Part shown: positions 31,782 to 43,591 of the stretch, piece after piece
How the letters are laid out: each line of letters opens with the position of its first letter
Numbering within the stretch: position 1 is the first letter of the stretch
Assembly (NCBI GenBank): GCA_910589415.1
Contig: OU342639.1
Coordinates: forward strand, 15,632,268-15,696,267
Direction: 5' to 3'
Source of the DNA: Malachius bipustulatus
Lineage: Eukaryota; Arthropoda; Insecta; Coleoptera; Melyridae
Length of the DNA stretch: 64,000 nucleotides
Program-made: the position numbers and the translations under genes
The notes under the pieces: model-generated
What the model was told of the DNA's origin: nothing
Database searches by the model: none
Seen by the model: the letters and a program-made list of their open reading frames with translations, nothing else

Positions 31782-32400
31782 ATGGAGTACCATAAATTGG
31801 AGGACTTGTAGATAAAGTTAAAAAAATACGAAAATGTAGGAAATTTTTTTTTCGAAAAGGCTTTATTGATGAGATACAGGGTGTTAAAGAGTCGACCGAC
31901 AGACCACTCTTTTGTTAATATTTGTTGAAACAATAACCCAACTGAGACAATTTTTTGTGTGTAACAACAAGTTATAAAGAGCAATAATCAGACAAATTTT
32001 CGGTTTATTTCAATAAGCCAGTGGCGTAGAAACAGGGGTCGTTTGACACTTTTCACTCTTTAAAAAAGTAAGGGCTAGGTTTTTTGATGTCTTATTACTT
32101 TTTTCTGAATCAACGGTCTTTTTACAATAAAAAAGCCATACTTGTTTAATTTGCCCAGAGGCGTCCGTTTTTGAGATATTTGCAATTTTGTGTCAGGACG
32201 TCTGTCGCATTATGTAAAATACACTTAAAAATTTCATTTATTAAAATTGTGAAGGTAGCTTTGAAATTTAAATAAACTAATTTTTGGACTTAAAAACTTA
32301 GTTTATTAGTTTATTAGTTTATTTGAAAAAATTATTAATAATAGGGGAGTGTGTAATTTCGTATTTTTCCAATTTATTTGATTTTTGGTTTCCTTGATTT
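31776..32400. mobile_element. Probable miniature mariner-type element
   Basis: Begins with AGGTGTTTCTAAATGGAG, close to mariner-type termini (CAGGGTGTTTC), and resembles the non-coding leader of the nested mariner at 17.97 kb in texture. The right end was not found. No transposase. Confidence 0.3.
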
Positions 32401-32403
32401 TTT

Positions 32404-32576
32404 TTAGACCAAATAACATTTTATCCTGTGCTGCGCCAACCTACTCTTAAGGTATTGTGAGGTTTGACCTACAGAAGATAAATCACAGTTCTTACATTTT
32501 ATTTTATAAACCAGATCAGATTTGACAGAGTCCGGGATGTCGTCTTTTTTATTTTTGTAAAATAAATTTTTGATGC
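32404..32576 (-). pseudogene. Penelope-like GIY-YIG endonuclease fragment (N-terminal half)
   Basis: Minus-strand reading gives DDIPDSVKSDLVYKIKCKNC then SSVGQTSQYLKSRLAQH, the GIY-YIG region of Penelope-like elements (usually VYxIxCxxC...YVGQT). The second Tyr-Ile/Val block is altered to SVG. The frame is lost after AQHR. It lies between the miniature element and the Tigger copy. Confidence 0.7.
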
Positions 32577-32589
32577 CCCAAACAAGAGT

Positions 32590-33615
32590 GACCGCAAGCC
32601 CTTATTTTGTTGATATTTATCTAGTTTTCAACTAGTACGGTCAGTACTAAGTGTTTTCTAATATTTTGATTATCCAAAACATTTTCCATTTCACCAAAGG
32701 CCCAATCTTTTACTACCTGAGATGGAACATTTTCGGTTTCACATATTCGATCCACCAGAAGAGCGAGATCCTTTTGAGGCAAGTCTCTTTCTCGTAGATT
32801 CTGTCGTACAGACGGTACAAAATTTTGATGAAACCACCACGGAATATATCCCTAGTTATCCATCCACTTTTCTGACCCCAGTAGTGAACAGGAAGTTCTT
32901 CACAATTCCTAAAAGAGCGAGGATTTTTTGCTTTACCGATAACAACAAATGGTAACTTGTGATTACCGCTAGAATTAGCACATGACATAAATGTAACCCT
33001 GCCTTTCGATACTTTTCGACCCGGTGCACTTGTCTCTATGAATGAACTAAAGTCTGTTTTGGTAAACAGCTTCACAACAACCCTGACTCATCTGCATTGT
33101 GAACTTGTTCAGCACAGAGATTCATTTCGGCGATTTTTGACGGAAAAGCAGCTGGAATGGTCGAACAGCACTTTCGTCGTGTGACAGTTTTTCGCCCGTA
33201 ATTTTCAGGTGTCTTATTCCATGTCTCTTTTTCAAACGGTCTAACCATCCGATACTAGCATGAAAGGAATGTCCACTTTTAATAATTTCATTAAAAAAGT
33301 ATTTCGCTTTCTCAGCCAACATGGCACCGCAAATTGGAGCATTTTTATTCTTTGTTGTAGAAACCATTTATAGAGTGCCTCTTCGACTTTCGGATATTTT
33401 TGCTGACGTAAAGTTTGTCTTTTCCCAGGTCCCTGTTCTGTATTTTTTATGAAATCACGCAACTGATCTTTCTTACGTTTGATATCGCAAATTGTCGATT
33501 TCCCAACATCATATAATTTTGCAAGAGATGTTACAGATTCACCGGCTTCAAAGCGATCCAGGATAATATTTTTTTCACTTAGCGTTAATGTTTTATGACG
33601 ACGACTACTAGCCAT
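32590..33615 (-). pseudogene. pogo/Tigger transposase pseudogene
   Basis: ATG 33615 (MASSRRHKTLTLSEKNII) starts a CENP-B/psq-type N-terminal HTH (GESVTSLAKLYDVGKSTI). The second CENP-B-like domain continues in another frame (33367-33122: GHSFHASIGWLDRLKKRHGI). The DDE part is seen at 33075-32713: KGRVTFMSCANSSGNHKLP, VHYWGQKSGWI. At least two frameshifts and a deletion between domains kill the gene. The tail WAFGEMENVLDNQNI (about 32,690-32,650) also fits the family. Confidence 0.8.
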
Positions 33616-33723
33616 GATCAAATCATTTGTATTGTAACAAACTCGCACAAAATTGAAGACTGACTGAAGAGAAATAAGCACGAACAGGCAATTGTTTGGA
33701 TTGAATTGGCCTGTTCCCCGCAT

Positions 33724-34340
33724 TCGGTCGTTTTTATTTCCTGGAAGTCGTAAATTTCATTCACCCTGCTAAACCATTTATATTGCATATCTCAGGGGCA
33801 CAATTTTATTATTTTTATTAATAGGTGTGCATGTAGAGATTGGCTGTTTCGATTATAAGGAAATTTTTGGACGACTGTTCGGACTACGAGAATATTCGGA
33901 TTAACGAGGGGTACTGTATATTGTTTTGAAATTTATTTGCAAAAATTTATAATAAAAATAACTTAAAATCATCTGATTTATGAAATTCGCTACAACACAT
34001 GCACTTCAAACTTATAAGTAGGTATAGCACTGTTTATTTTTTGATGTTGTAAAGATCAAAAAATCATTATTCTAGTGATAAATCAAATTTCATACTGAGC
34101 CAGACTGAGAGCTTTAACATGAGGAGGGAATTCTTAACGCTACTAGGTATACTTTTACAATAAACAATTGACCTGTTTCGTTGTTTTTTTTTTGTAATAA
34201 CTGTGCTAATTGTGCAGTGTCAACTGAGAAAATGATTATTTGTTACATAGGTACTTTCTCCTAATTTTTACTCATCATTTTAATAGCTCAACGAGGGTAC
34301 CATGGTTTCATAGATGCATTGCAGAGCTTCACCCTTAAAA
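33724..34340. other. Intergenic tract
   Basis: A/T-rich sequence between the Tigger copy and the LRR locus with no supported gene. GATTATAAGGAAATTTTTGG...GGATTAACGAGGGGTACTGTA near 33,853-33,920 is typical of pogo/Tigger terminal sequence (ends with CAGTATACCCC-like motif). Confidence 0.3.
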
Positions 34341-34345
34341 TTTAC

Positions 34346-34470
34346 CTTTGTGTCAAGGTCAACGTCACCAGTAGATGATCCATCTGCCGACCATAGTTTT
34401 GATATGAAGCGTTTCCCGCTATCTGCCGCAGCTTCAAAGGTATTCTTCGTCGGTCCATTAAAATGAGGAA
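34346..34470 (-). CDS. Candidate exon downstream of the LRR array
   Basis: The minus-strand stretch has acceptor ATTTCAATTAG at 34471 and donor ACAAAG|GTAAAT at 34345, with one open frame across all 125 bases (KNTFEAAADSGKRFISKLW, DVDLDTK). It could be a 3' exon of the LRR gene or of another host gene. No family recognised. Confidence 0.35.
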
Positions 34471-34588
34471 CTAATTGAAATATATTTTAATTTCTTTATA
34501 TAACTGTTTTGCACAAACATCTTAATTTCTACAAGTATCTATTTTCTAGAAAATTCGTTTTTTTTTCTTTAAAGATTTAAAGTGATCT

Positions 34589-34831
34589 TTAACCACATTC
34601 TTCTATTGTGATGGCGTTCTTTCTGATTTTTTTTATAACTTTCACAGTCTTTAACGTATTCCTATTTTTATCATTTTCTGGATTCACATCCTCCTTCCTA
34701 CTCATGGATGAAGGTGAAAGAACTTCATCGCTACTGAGAACTATTGCTTCATTCATGAGGTCTTCATCTTGGTTAATATTGATTTCATTTAATGTTTTAT
34801 CCATAAATTCACACGCAGATCCTTTCTCCAA
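34589..34831 (-). CDS. Candidate acidic exon or small ORF
   Basis: Open for 80 codons, first ATG at 34804 (MDKTLNEININQDEDL), ends IEECG before TAA. Rich in Asp, Glu and Ser in the first half, Lys in the second. It may be an exon of the same host gene as the LRR array, since it is on the same strand and lies between the array and the 34346-34470 exon. Confidence 0.3.
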   Translation of the reverse strand: MEKGSACEFMDKTLNEININQDEDLMNEAIVLSSDEVLSPSSMSRKEDVNPENDKNRNTLKTVKVIKKIRKNAITIEECG

Positions 34832-34962
34832 TAATAGTATATAGAAATAAAATAATTATAATACATAATACTAAATAAAATAAAATACAAACTATATAAT
34901 AATGATACAGATGGCATGTGTTTCAGTTTCTATTGGCCTCACAATATCTGATCGTGTAGGCA

Positions 34963-37900
34963 TTATGGTAGGTATCTCTCAATTACTATTGGTCCTACAA
35001 CGTCTGGTTGTGCAGGCGGTTCGTTGTCCTGTTCCTGAAAAAAAAAAAATTTAAAAAGGAAACTGAAAAAGAAAAAAAAAGCTTTTCCACTGATTGACGT
35101 GCAGGTTGAACTTCGAAGTCTTCGATGAGGTTATGAGAAAAGTCGAGCAGCTTCAGCGTGTCTAGTCCGATGTGCAAACATTTGGGGACCACCTCTAATT
35201 GATCATCTGAAAAGATCGGGTTTGTGACTTTTAATTCGCTTACACTAAGAGGCACTTCTTTTAAATTGCAACTTCGCAATTCCAGGACAGTTATATTGAG
35301 ATTTCTGTACCGGCTACCGGTGAGGTAGTTCAATAATCTGTTAACCCTGATCCGGATCGATTTGGATCGTTTTGTAAGGTTGCTTTCCTTTACCAGGGTT
35401 TTTCCTCTACTCAAAAAGTTAGACTTTTCTTGCATTTTGTTTCTCATCCAATAGCAAAAAACAGTCTTCTCTCAAAGTCTTCATTCAAAAGTTCTTGGTG
35501 GATTTGAACATCTCTCAATTACTATTGGTCCTACAACGTCTGGTTGTGCAGGCGGTTCGTTGTCCTGTTCCTGAAAAAAAAATTTAAAAAGGAAACTGAA
35601 AAAGAAAAAAAAAGCTTTTCCACTGATTGACATGCAGGTTGAACTTCGAAGTCTTCGATGAGGTTATGAGAAAAGTCGAGCAGCTTCAGCGTGTCTAGTC
35701 CGATGTGCAAACATTTGGGGACCACCTCTAATTGATCATCTGAAAAGATCGGGTTTGTGACTTTTAATTCGCTTACACTAAGAGGCACTTCTTTTAAATT
35801 GCAACTTCGCAATTCCAGGACAGTTATATTGAGATTTCTGTACCGGTTACCGGTGAGGTAGTTCAATAATCTGTTAACCCTGATCCGGATCGATTTGGAT
35901 CGTTTTGTAAGGTTGCTTTCCTTTACCAGGGTTTTTCCTCTACTCAAAAGTTTGGCTCTTCTTGCATTTTGTTTCTCATCCAATAGCAAAAAACAGTCTT
36001 CTCTCAAAGTCTTCATTCAAAAGTTCTTGGTGGATTTGAACATCTCTCAATTACTATTGGTCCTACAACGTCTGGTTGTGCAGGCGGTTCGTTGTCCTGT
36101 TCCTGAAAAAAAAAAAAAAAAATTAAAAAGGAAACTGAAAAAGAAAAAAAAGCTTTTCCACTGATTGACATGCAGGTTGAACTTCGAAGTCTTCGATGAG
36201 GTTATGAGAAAAGTCCAGCAGCTTCAGCGTGTCTAGTCCGATGTGCAAACATTTGGGGACCACCTCTAATTGATCATCTGAAAAGATCGGGTTTGTGACT
36301 TTTAATTCGCTTAAACTAAGAGGTACTTCTTTTAAATTGCAACTTCGCAATTCCAGGACAGTTATATTGAGATTTCTGTACCGGCTACCGGTGAGGTAGT
36401 TCAATAATCTGTTAACCCTGATCCGGATCGATTTGGATCGTTTTGACAGGTTGCTTTCCTTTACCAGGGTTTTTCCTCTACTCAAAAGTTTGGCTCTTCT
36501 TGCATTTTGTTTCTCATCCAATAGCAAAAAACAGTCTTCTCTCAAAGTCTTCATTCAAAAGTTCTTGGTGGATTTGAACATCTCTCAATTACTATTGGTC
36601 CTACAACGTCTGGTTGTGCAGGCGGTTCGTTGTCCTGTTCCTGAAAAAAAAAAAAAAAATTAAAAAGGAAACTGAAAAAGAAAAAAAAGCTTTTCCACTG
36701 ATTGACATGCAGGTTGAACTTCGAAGTCTTCGATGAGGTTATGAGAAAAGTCGAGTAGCTTCAGCGTGTCTAGTCCGATGTGCAAACATTTGGGGACCAC
36801 CTCTAATTGATCATCTGAAAAGATCGGGTTTGTGACTTTTAATTCGCTTACACTAAGAGGCACTTCTTTTAAATTGCAACTTCGCAATTCCAGGACAGTT
36901 ATATTGAGATTTCTGTACCGGTTACCGGTGAGGTAGTTCAATAATCTGTTAACCCTGATCCGGATCGATTTGGATCGTTTTGTAAGGTTGCTTTCCTTTA
37001 CCAGGGTTTTTCCTCTACTCAAAAGTTTGGCTCTTCTTGCATTTTGTTTCTCATCCAATAGCAAAAAACAGTCTTCTCTCAAAGTCTTCATTCAAAAGTT
37101 CTTGGTGGATTTGAACATCTCTCAATTACTATTGGTCCTACAACGTCTGGTTGTGCAGGCGGTTCGTTGTCCTGTTCCTGAAAAAAAAAAAAAAAAATTA
37201 AAAAGGAAACTGAAAAAGAAAAAAAAGCTTTTCCACTGATTGACATGCAGGTTGAACTTCGAAGTCTTCGATGAGGTTATGAGAAAAGTCCAGCAGCTTC
37301 AGCGTGTCTAGTCCGATGTGCAAACATTTGGGGACCACCTCTAATTGATCATCTGAAAAGATCGGGTTTGTGACTTTTAATTCGCTTAAACTAAGAGGTA
37401 CTTCTTTTAAATTGCAACTTCGCAATTCCAGGACAGTTATATTGAGATTTCTGTACCGGCTACCGGTGAGGTAGTTCAATAATCTGTTAACCCTGATCCG
37501 GATCGATTTGGATCGTTTTGACAGGTTGCTTTCCTTTACCAGGGTTTTTCCTCTACTCAAAAGTTTGGCTCTTCTTGCATTTTGTTTCTCATCCAATAGC
37601 AAAAAACAGTCTTCTCTCAAAGTCTTCATTCAAAAGTTCTTGGTGGATTTGAACATCTCTCAATTACTATTGGTCCTACAACGTCTGGTTGTGCAGGCGG
37701 TTCGTTGTCCTGTTCCTGAAAAAAAAAAAATTTAAAAAGGAAACTGAAAAAGAAAAAAAAAGCTTTTCCACTGATTGACATGCAGGTTGAACTTCGAAGT
37801 CTTCGATGAGGTTATGAGAAAAGTCGAGTAGCTTCAGCGTGTCTAGTCCGATGTGCAAACATTTGGGGACCACCTCTAATTGATCATCTGAAAAGATCGG

Positions 37901-40876
37901 GTTTGTGACTTTTAATTCGCTTACACTAAGAGGCACTTCTTTTAAATTGCAACTTCGCAATTCCAGGACAGTTATATTGAGATTTCTGTACCGGCTACCG
38001 GTGAGGTAGTTCAATAATCTGTTAACCCTGATCCGGATCGATTTGGATCGTATTGTCAGGTTGCTTTCCTTTACCAGGGTTTTTTCTCTACTCAAAAAGT
38101 TTGGCTCTTCTTGCATTTTGTTTCTCATCCAATAGCAAAAAACAGTCTTCTCTCAAAGTCTTCATTCAAAAGTTCTTGGTGGATTTGAACATCTCCCAAT
38201 TACTATTGGTCCTACAACGTCTGGTTGTGCAGGCGGTTCGTTGTCCTGTTCCTGAAAAAAAAAAACTTTAAAAAGGAAACTGAAAAAGAAAAAAAAGCTT
38301 TTCCACTGATTGACATGCAGGTTGAACTTCGAAGTCTTCGATGAGGTTATGAGAAAAGTCGAGCAGCTTCAGCGTGTCTAGTCCGATGTGCAAACATTTG
38401 GGGACCACCTCTAATTGATCATCTGAAAAGATCGGGTTTGTGACTTTTAATTCGCTTAAACTAAGAGGCACTTCTTTTAAATTGCAACTTCGCAATTCCA
38501 GGACAGTTATATTGAGATTTCTGTACCGGCTACCGGTGAGGTAGTTCAATAATCTGTTAACCCTGATCCGGATCGATTTGGATCGTTTTGTCAGGTTGCT
38601 TTCCTTTACCAGGGTTTTTCCTCTACTCAAAAAGTTTGGCTCTTCTTGCATTTTGTTTCTCATCCAATAGCAAAAAACAGTCTTCTCTCAAAGTCTTCAT
38701 TCAAAAGTTGTTGGTGGATTTGAACATCTCTCAATTACTATTGGTCCTACAACGTCTGGTTGTGCAGGCGGTTCGTTGTCCTGTTCCTGAAAAAAAAAAA
38801 AATTAAAAAGGAAACTGAAAAAGAAAAAAAAAGCTTTTCCACTGATTGACATGCAGGTTGAACTTCGAAGTCTTCGATGAGGTTATGAGAAAAGTCGAGC
38901 AGCTTCAGCGTGTCTAGTCCGATGTGCAAACATTTGGGGACCACCTCTAATTGATCATCTGAAAAGATCGGGTTTGTGACTTTTAATTCGCTTAAACTAA
39001 GAGGCACTTCTTTTAAATTGCAACTTCGCAATTCCAGGACAGTTATATTGAGATTTCTGTACCGGCTACCGGTGAGGTAGTTCAATAATCTGTTAACCCT
39101 GATCCGGATCGATTTGGATCGTTTTGTCAGGTTGCTTTCCTTTACCAGGGTTTTTCCTCTACTCAAAAGTTTGGCTCATCTTGCATTTTGTTTCTCATCC
39201 AATAGCAAAAAACAGTCTTCTCTCAAAGTCTTCATTCAAAAGTTCTTGGTGGATTTGAACATCTCCCAATTACTATTGGTCCTACAACGTCTGGTTGTGC
39301 AGGCGGTTCGTTGTCCTGTTCCTGAAAAAAAAAAAAATTAAAAAGGAAACTGAAAAAGAAAAAAAAGCTTTTCCACTGATTGACATGCAGGTTGAACTTC
39401 GAAGTCTTCGATGAGGTTATGAGAAAAGTCGAGTAGCTTCAGCGTGTCTAGTCCGATGTGCAAACATTTGGGGACCACCTCTAATTGATCATCTGAAAAG
39501 ATCGGGTTTGTGACTTTTAATTCGCTTAAACTAAGAGGTACTTCTTTTAAATTGCAACTTCGCAATTCCAGGACAGTTATATTGAGATTTAATTTTCTGT
39601 ACCGGCTACCGGTGAGGTAGTTCAATAATCTGTTAACCCTGATCCGGATCGATTTGGATCGTATTGTCAGGTTGCTTTCCTTTACCAGGGTTTTTCCTCT
39701 ACTCAAAAAGTTTGGCTCTTCTTGCATTTTGTTTCTCATCCAATAGCAAAAAACAGTCTTCTCTCAAAGTCTTCATTCAAAAGTTCTTGGTGGATTTGAA
39801 CATCTCTCAATTACTATTGGTCCTACAACGTCTGGTTGTGCAGGCGGTTCGTTGTCCTGTTCCTGAAAAAAAAAAATTTAAAAAGGAAACTGAAAAAGAA
39901 AAAAAAAGCTTTTCCACTGATTGACATGCAGGTTGAACTTCGAAGTCTTCGATGAGGTTATGAGAAAAGTCGAGTAGCTTCAGCGTGTCTAGTCCGATGT
40001 GCAAACATTTGGGGACCACCTCTAATTGATCATCTGAAAAGATCGGGTTTGTGACTTTTAATTCGCTTAAACTAAGAGGTACTTCTTTTAAATTGCAACT
40101 TCGCAATTCCAGGACAGTTATATTGAGATTTCTGTACCGGCTACCGGTGAGGTAGTTCAATAATCTGTTAACCCTGATCCGGATCGATTTGGATCGTATT
40201 GTCAGGTTGCTTTCCTTTACCAGGGTTTTTCCTCTACTCAAAAAGTTTGGCTCTTCTTGCATTTTGTTTCTCATCCAATAGCAAAAAACAGTCTTCTCTC
40301 AAAGTCTTCATTCAAAAGTTCTTGGTGGATTTGAACATCTCTCAATTACTATTGGTCCTACAACGTCTGGTTGTGCAGGCGGTTCGTTGTCCTGTTCCTG
40401 AAAAAAAAAAAAAATTTAAAAAGGAAACTGAAAAAGAAAAAAAAAGCTTTTCCACTGATTGACATGCAGGTTGAACTTCGAAGTCTTCGATGAGGTTATG
40501 AGAAAAGTCGAGCAGCTTCAGCGTGTCTAGTCCGATGTGCAAACATTTGGGGACCACCTCTAATTGATCATCTGAAAAGATCGGGTTTGTGACTTTTAAT
40601 TCGCTTAAACTAAGAGGCACTTCTTTTAAATTGCAACTTCGCAATTCCAGGACAGTTATATTGAGATTTCTGTACCGGCTACCGGTGAGGTAGTTCAATA
40701 ATCTGTTAACCCTGATCCGGATCGATTTGGATCGTATTGTCAGGTTGCTTTCCTTTACCAGGGTTTTTCCTCTACTCAAAAAGTTTAGCTCCTCTTGCAT
40801 TTTGTTTCTCATCCAATAGCAAAAAACAGTCTTCTCTCAAAATATTCATTCAAAAGTTCTTGGTGGATTTGAACAT
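34963..40876 (-). repeat. 11-unit tandem array of an LRR-encoding segment (~537 bp per unit)
   Basis: Each unit, read on the minus strand, has ATG AAG ACT..., a basic segment (KTLVKESNL, KRSKSIRIRVNRLL), then LRR-type motifs ITVLELRSCNLKEVPLS and LKLLDFSHNLIEDF, followed by a T-rich intron-like stretch ending TTTTTTTTTCAG and a short exon (EQDNEPPAQPD, IVIERCSNPP) whose TGA overlaps the next unit's ATG. Unit ORFs end at 34995, 35531, 36123, 36660, 37198, 37676, 38268, 38747, 39338, 39807 and 40342. Copies differ at only a few sites plus A/T-run length. One unit (39338-39739) has a six-base insertion adding two codons. Flanking DNA at 34,920-34,975 holds an older, diverged copy of the unit's short exon. 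Confidence 0.85.
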
Positions 40877-41059
40877 TACACTGAGAGTGTAATAATTATT
40901 ATCCTCTATTGATGTAATATGAGAGCTATCCTTGTTGAGGTGTTCCTGTTCACTTTCAGGTAAGATGGTTAATAATGTAGTGTCATTATTGTTTAAAATG
41001 ACATAATTGATCATAATCACTCGGTAAGGATGACGATTTATTTTTCTCAGGAGGTTCAC
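40850..41059 (-). CDS. Upstream coding segment of the LRR locus
   Basis: Open frame entering the array from its 5' side: ESFEGKAVNLLRKINRHPY, then TLLTILPESEQEHLNKDSS and SIEDNNYYTLSV, reaching the array at 40,876. In this frame a stop follows nine codons into the array (MFKSTKNF*). It is probably the single-copy exon preceding the duplicated one. The open frame begins before 41059, with no ATG at that point. Confidence 0.45.
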   Translation of the reverse strand: MNLLRKINRHPYRVIMINYVILNNNDTTLLTILPESEQEHLNKDSSHITSIEDNNYYTLSVMFKSTKNF

Positions 41060-43570
41060 TGCTTTCCCTTCAAAGGATTCTCCTTAAAAATTCAGTAATT
41101 AAAAAAAGCTATCTATCTCATTGAATTGTCGGATGAGGCACCCCCAAAATTTAGACAGTGGTCAGCGATAATTCAGCAATAAACATGTGGTCAAAACGTC
41201 AACTGAGACATCGTTAAAAAATTCCCAAATTTCCAATAATGCATTATGTATTGAAGAAAAAGTTTTATATTTTGTTAACATAATACGAGTATAAAATACT
41301 TATAACGTACATATTTAATTTTCGAAAATACCATCAATAACATTGAATGCTTAATTAAAATAGGTTACCAGTATATGTAGTATTTTTTAAATCCTCTCAT
41401 CCAATTTAGATCCAAAGTTAGAAAAATTAAATACATAATAATAGGTATACCTATAACAGTGACTTACCACATTTATACTTATATATCATCCAACTGCACC
41501 CCGAAATTTACATCATCTTCTAAAGATTGTATTTTGTTCCGAATGAGAATTCTTTCGCCCAAAATTGGTATCAGCTCTCCTGGTCCGTAAGACCGTAAGT
41601 GTAACCAAAATTTTGAAATCAATTTTTTGATCTAAAATTGAAGAACTTTTATCAGTAATTTATTTCATTAAATATCTGTTGATTAATTAATTAATTATTA
41701 GTTAATTAATTATTTATCAATAGAACATTATGTGCAATAACCTTATTTCATCTACGCAACAACGGTGCTACAAAATGGTCGCATCACATCCACTTACTGG
41801 GGTACCAATTATAAAAAAAAATTATCGGGTTACTGGGGAGAAATAACAATAGATACACATTATATACATATACATTATATACATATAAATTATATACATA
41901 TAACAATAGATACATAAGTAAAAAATGCTTATTACACAAATTGTAATACAAACAACAGTGATAGACTCTAAAAAATGGCAACATTTATAATGTAAACTTC
42001 AAAGGAGAGATCATCAACAAACCTAGCAACACAACTGACTTTTTATATCATAAATCTAATAAGTAAATATAGAACGATTCAGGAATAATTTCTATGAACA
42101 ATGAAACATTTCTTATTTCATAAACCTAATTGGAAACAAAATAGTTTTATAGATTCAAAGCCAAGGTTTACACAATAGATCTTGGGAGACGGGCAAGATT
42201 AAATTAGTTGATTTCTTGTATTGGGTTCCTTAGAAAGTTTAAAATAAATTTACTCTATCATAGATAACTCACAAAACATATCGAAGGCTGAGAAGCAATG
42301 CCTCGTAAGTCCCTTTTTCTAAATTATAAATTTTTGCCGCGGTAATTGAATGTGGCAAAGCTTCCATTAAAAGCTCTGAAAAATGAAAATACTATATTCT
42401 ACAACAAACACACATAAAATTTGTGGGTTTCTTGCTGTCCTGCAGAGTTGCGTTAACCTCACATCCAATGTATTGCTTCATTGCTTCTAAGCCACCGAAA
42501 TCAGAAACTCATGCTAAATAATAGTATGGGTTTACATTACATGGTAGAAGTAACAAGTAACTACTTAACTTTGTTTTACATACATCTAAAAATATGATAC
42601 CGGAAGTAACAAAAATGATTTCACAATAAGGATACTATGTTAAATTTAACATTGGGCAACCCAGCCCATAAAAAAATATGATAAGAAATATTGTTACGTT
42701 GATGTAGGATCACACTGATTCGATATGAATTGATATGAATTAAAGTCTGCCTTGTACTTAATTACGTATATTATTACTATTAACGATACAAGAAGAATAA
42801 CCACGAGCACTACCTGGCTGCAACCCTGAAGGGATCGTGTTGCTGTGCCGAGTGCTGATGAGTGATGATTGAATGGTATATTGACAGTGGTGGTAGGGTA
42901 GCCAGGAAGGTGGAAGGTACCCTGCTTTAGCACAGAAAGATACATGCTAATGAGACTTTGTTGTCACTCTGCTCAGGCACAGCAGGATTGCCACATAAAC
43001 TTCACCATAACTGCCCGCCTTGAAATGTTATGATATAATAACAGTTCAATAAAAAGTTGATAGAAGTCGCATTGATAAATCACACGATGATTACATGCAC
43101 ATTTGTGAATTGAAAAAGGATTAAATCATTAATATTTACATTAAAAACAAAAAAAGGATAAAATAATAACACAAATAAATTTGAATTTGAGCTAGTACAC
43201 AACCTTATGTAACAACCCCTACCCGCTGATTTCAGCTGAAAGTTGGCCTTGCGATCGTCTAGCTTTGGATTTAGAACCGAACGTTGTGTTTCGCAGTATC
43301 GAGATTCGTAATTGAGGTATGCCGGAAGCGAAGGAGCTAAGTCAAGGATTTTGCGTTCTGACGTTTGACTGAATTTCTGGATTTTGATTCTTATAAAATA
43401 ATAAACAAATCAATTGTAGGGTGGGAGTAATCAATTTCATATCATCTTTCAAACTCAGGATTACCCCCATCGTTACAATCCTTTACTCATTACTTTATAA
43501 ATTGTTGTTTGATTTCTCTGTTTGTGAATTACGTGTTTCTTTAAACACCGTGAGTCAACAACACTCGAGT
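41060..43570. other. Intergenic A/T-rich tract
   Basis: No gene supported. A short tandem repeat of TTATATACATATA lies at about 41,860-41,905. From ~43,207 (TGTAACAACCCC) to 43,477 (CGTTACA) a 270-bp block with a TATAAAATAATAAA stretch has TG...CA ends like a small solo LTR, but no target duplication supports it. Confidence 0.35.
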
Positions 43571-43591
43571 TCGAATATAAAGGGACCCTGC

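Noticed and set aside
35895..40462. Plus-strand ORFs of 70-90 codons repeated across the LRR array
   Set aside because: They are antisense shadows of the LRR exon; their sequence is fixed by the minus-strand coding repeat and lacks protein features.
42850..42880. Second CTGATGAG motif that could start a hammerhead ribozyme
   Set aside because: No GAAA or pairing stem II follows, so the match is by chance.
43207..43477. Possible small solo LTR (TGTAACA...CGTTACA)
   Set aside because: Ends look suitable and a TATA-like block is inside, but there is no target duplication and no second copy in the window.
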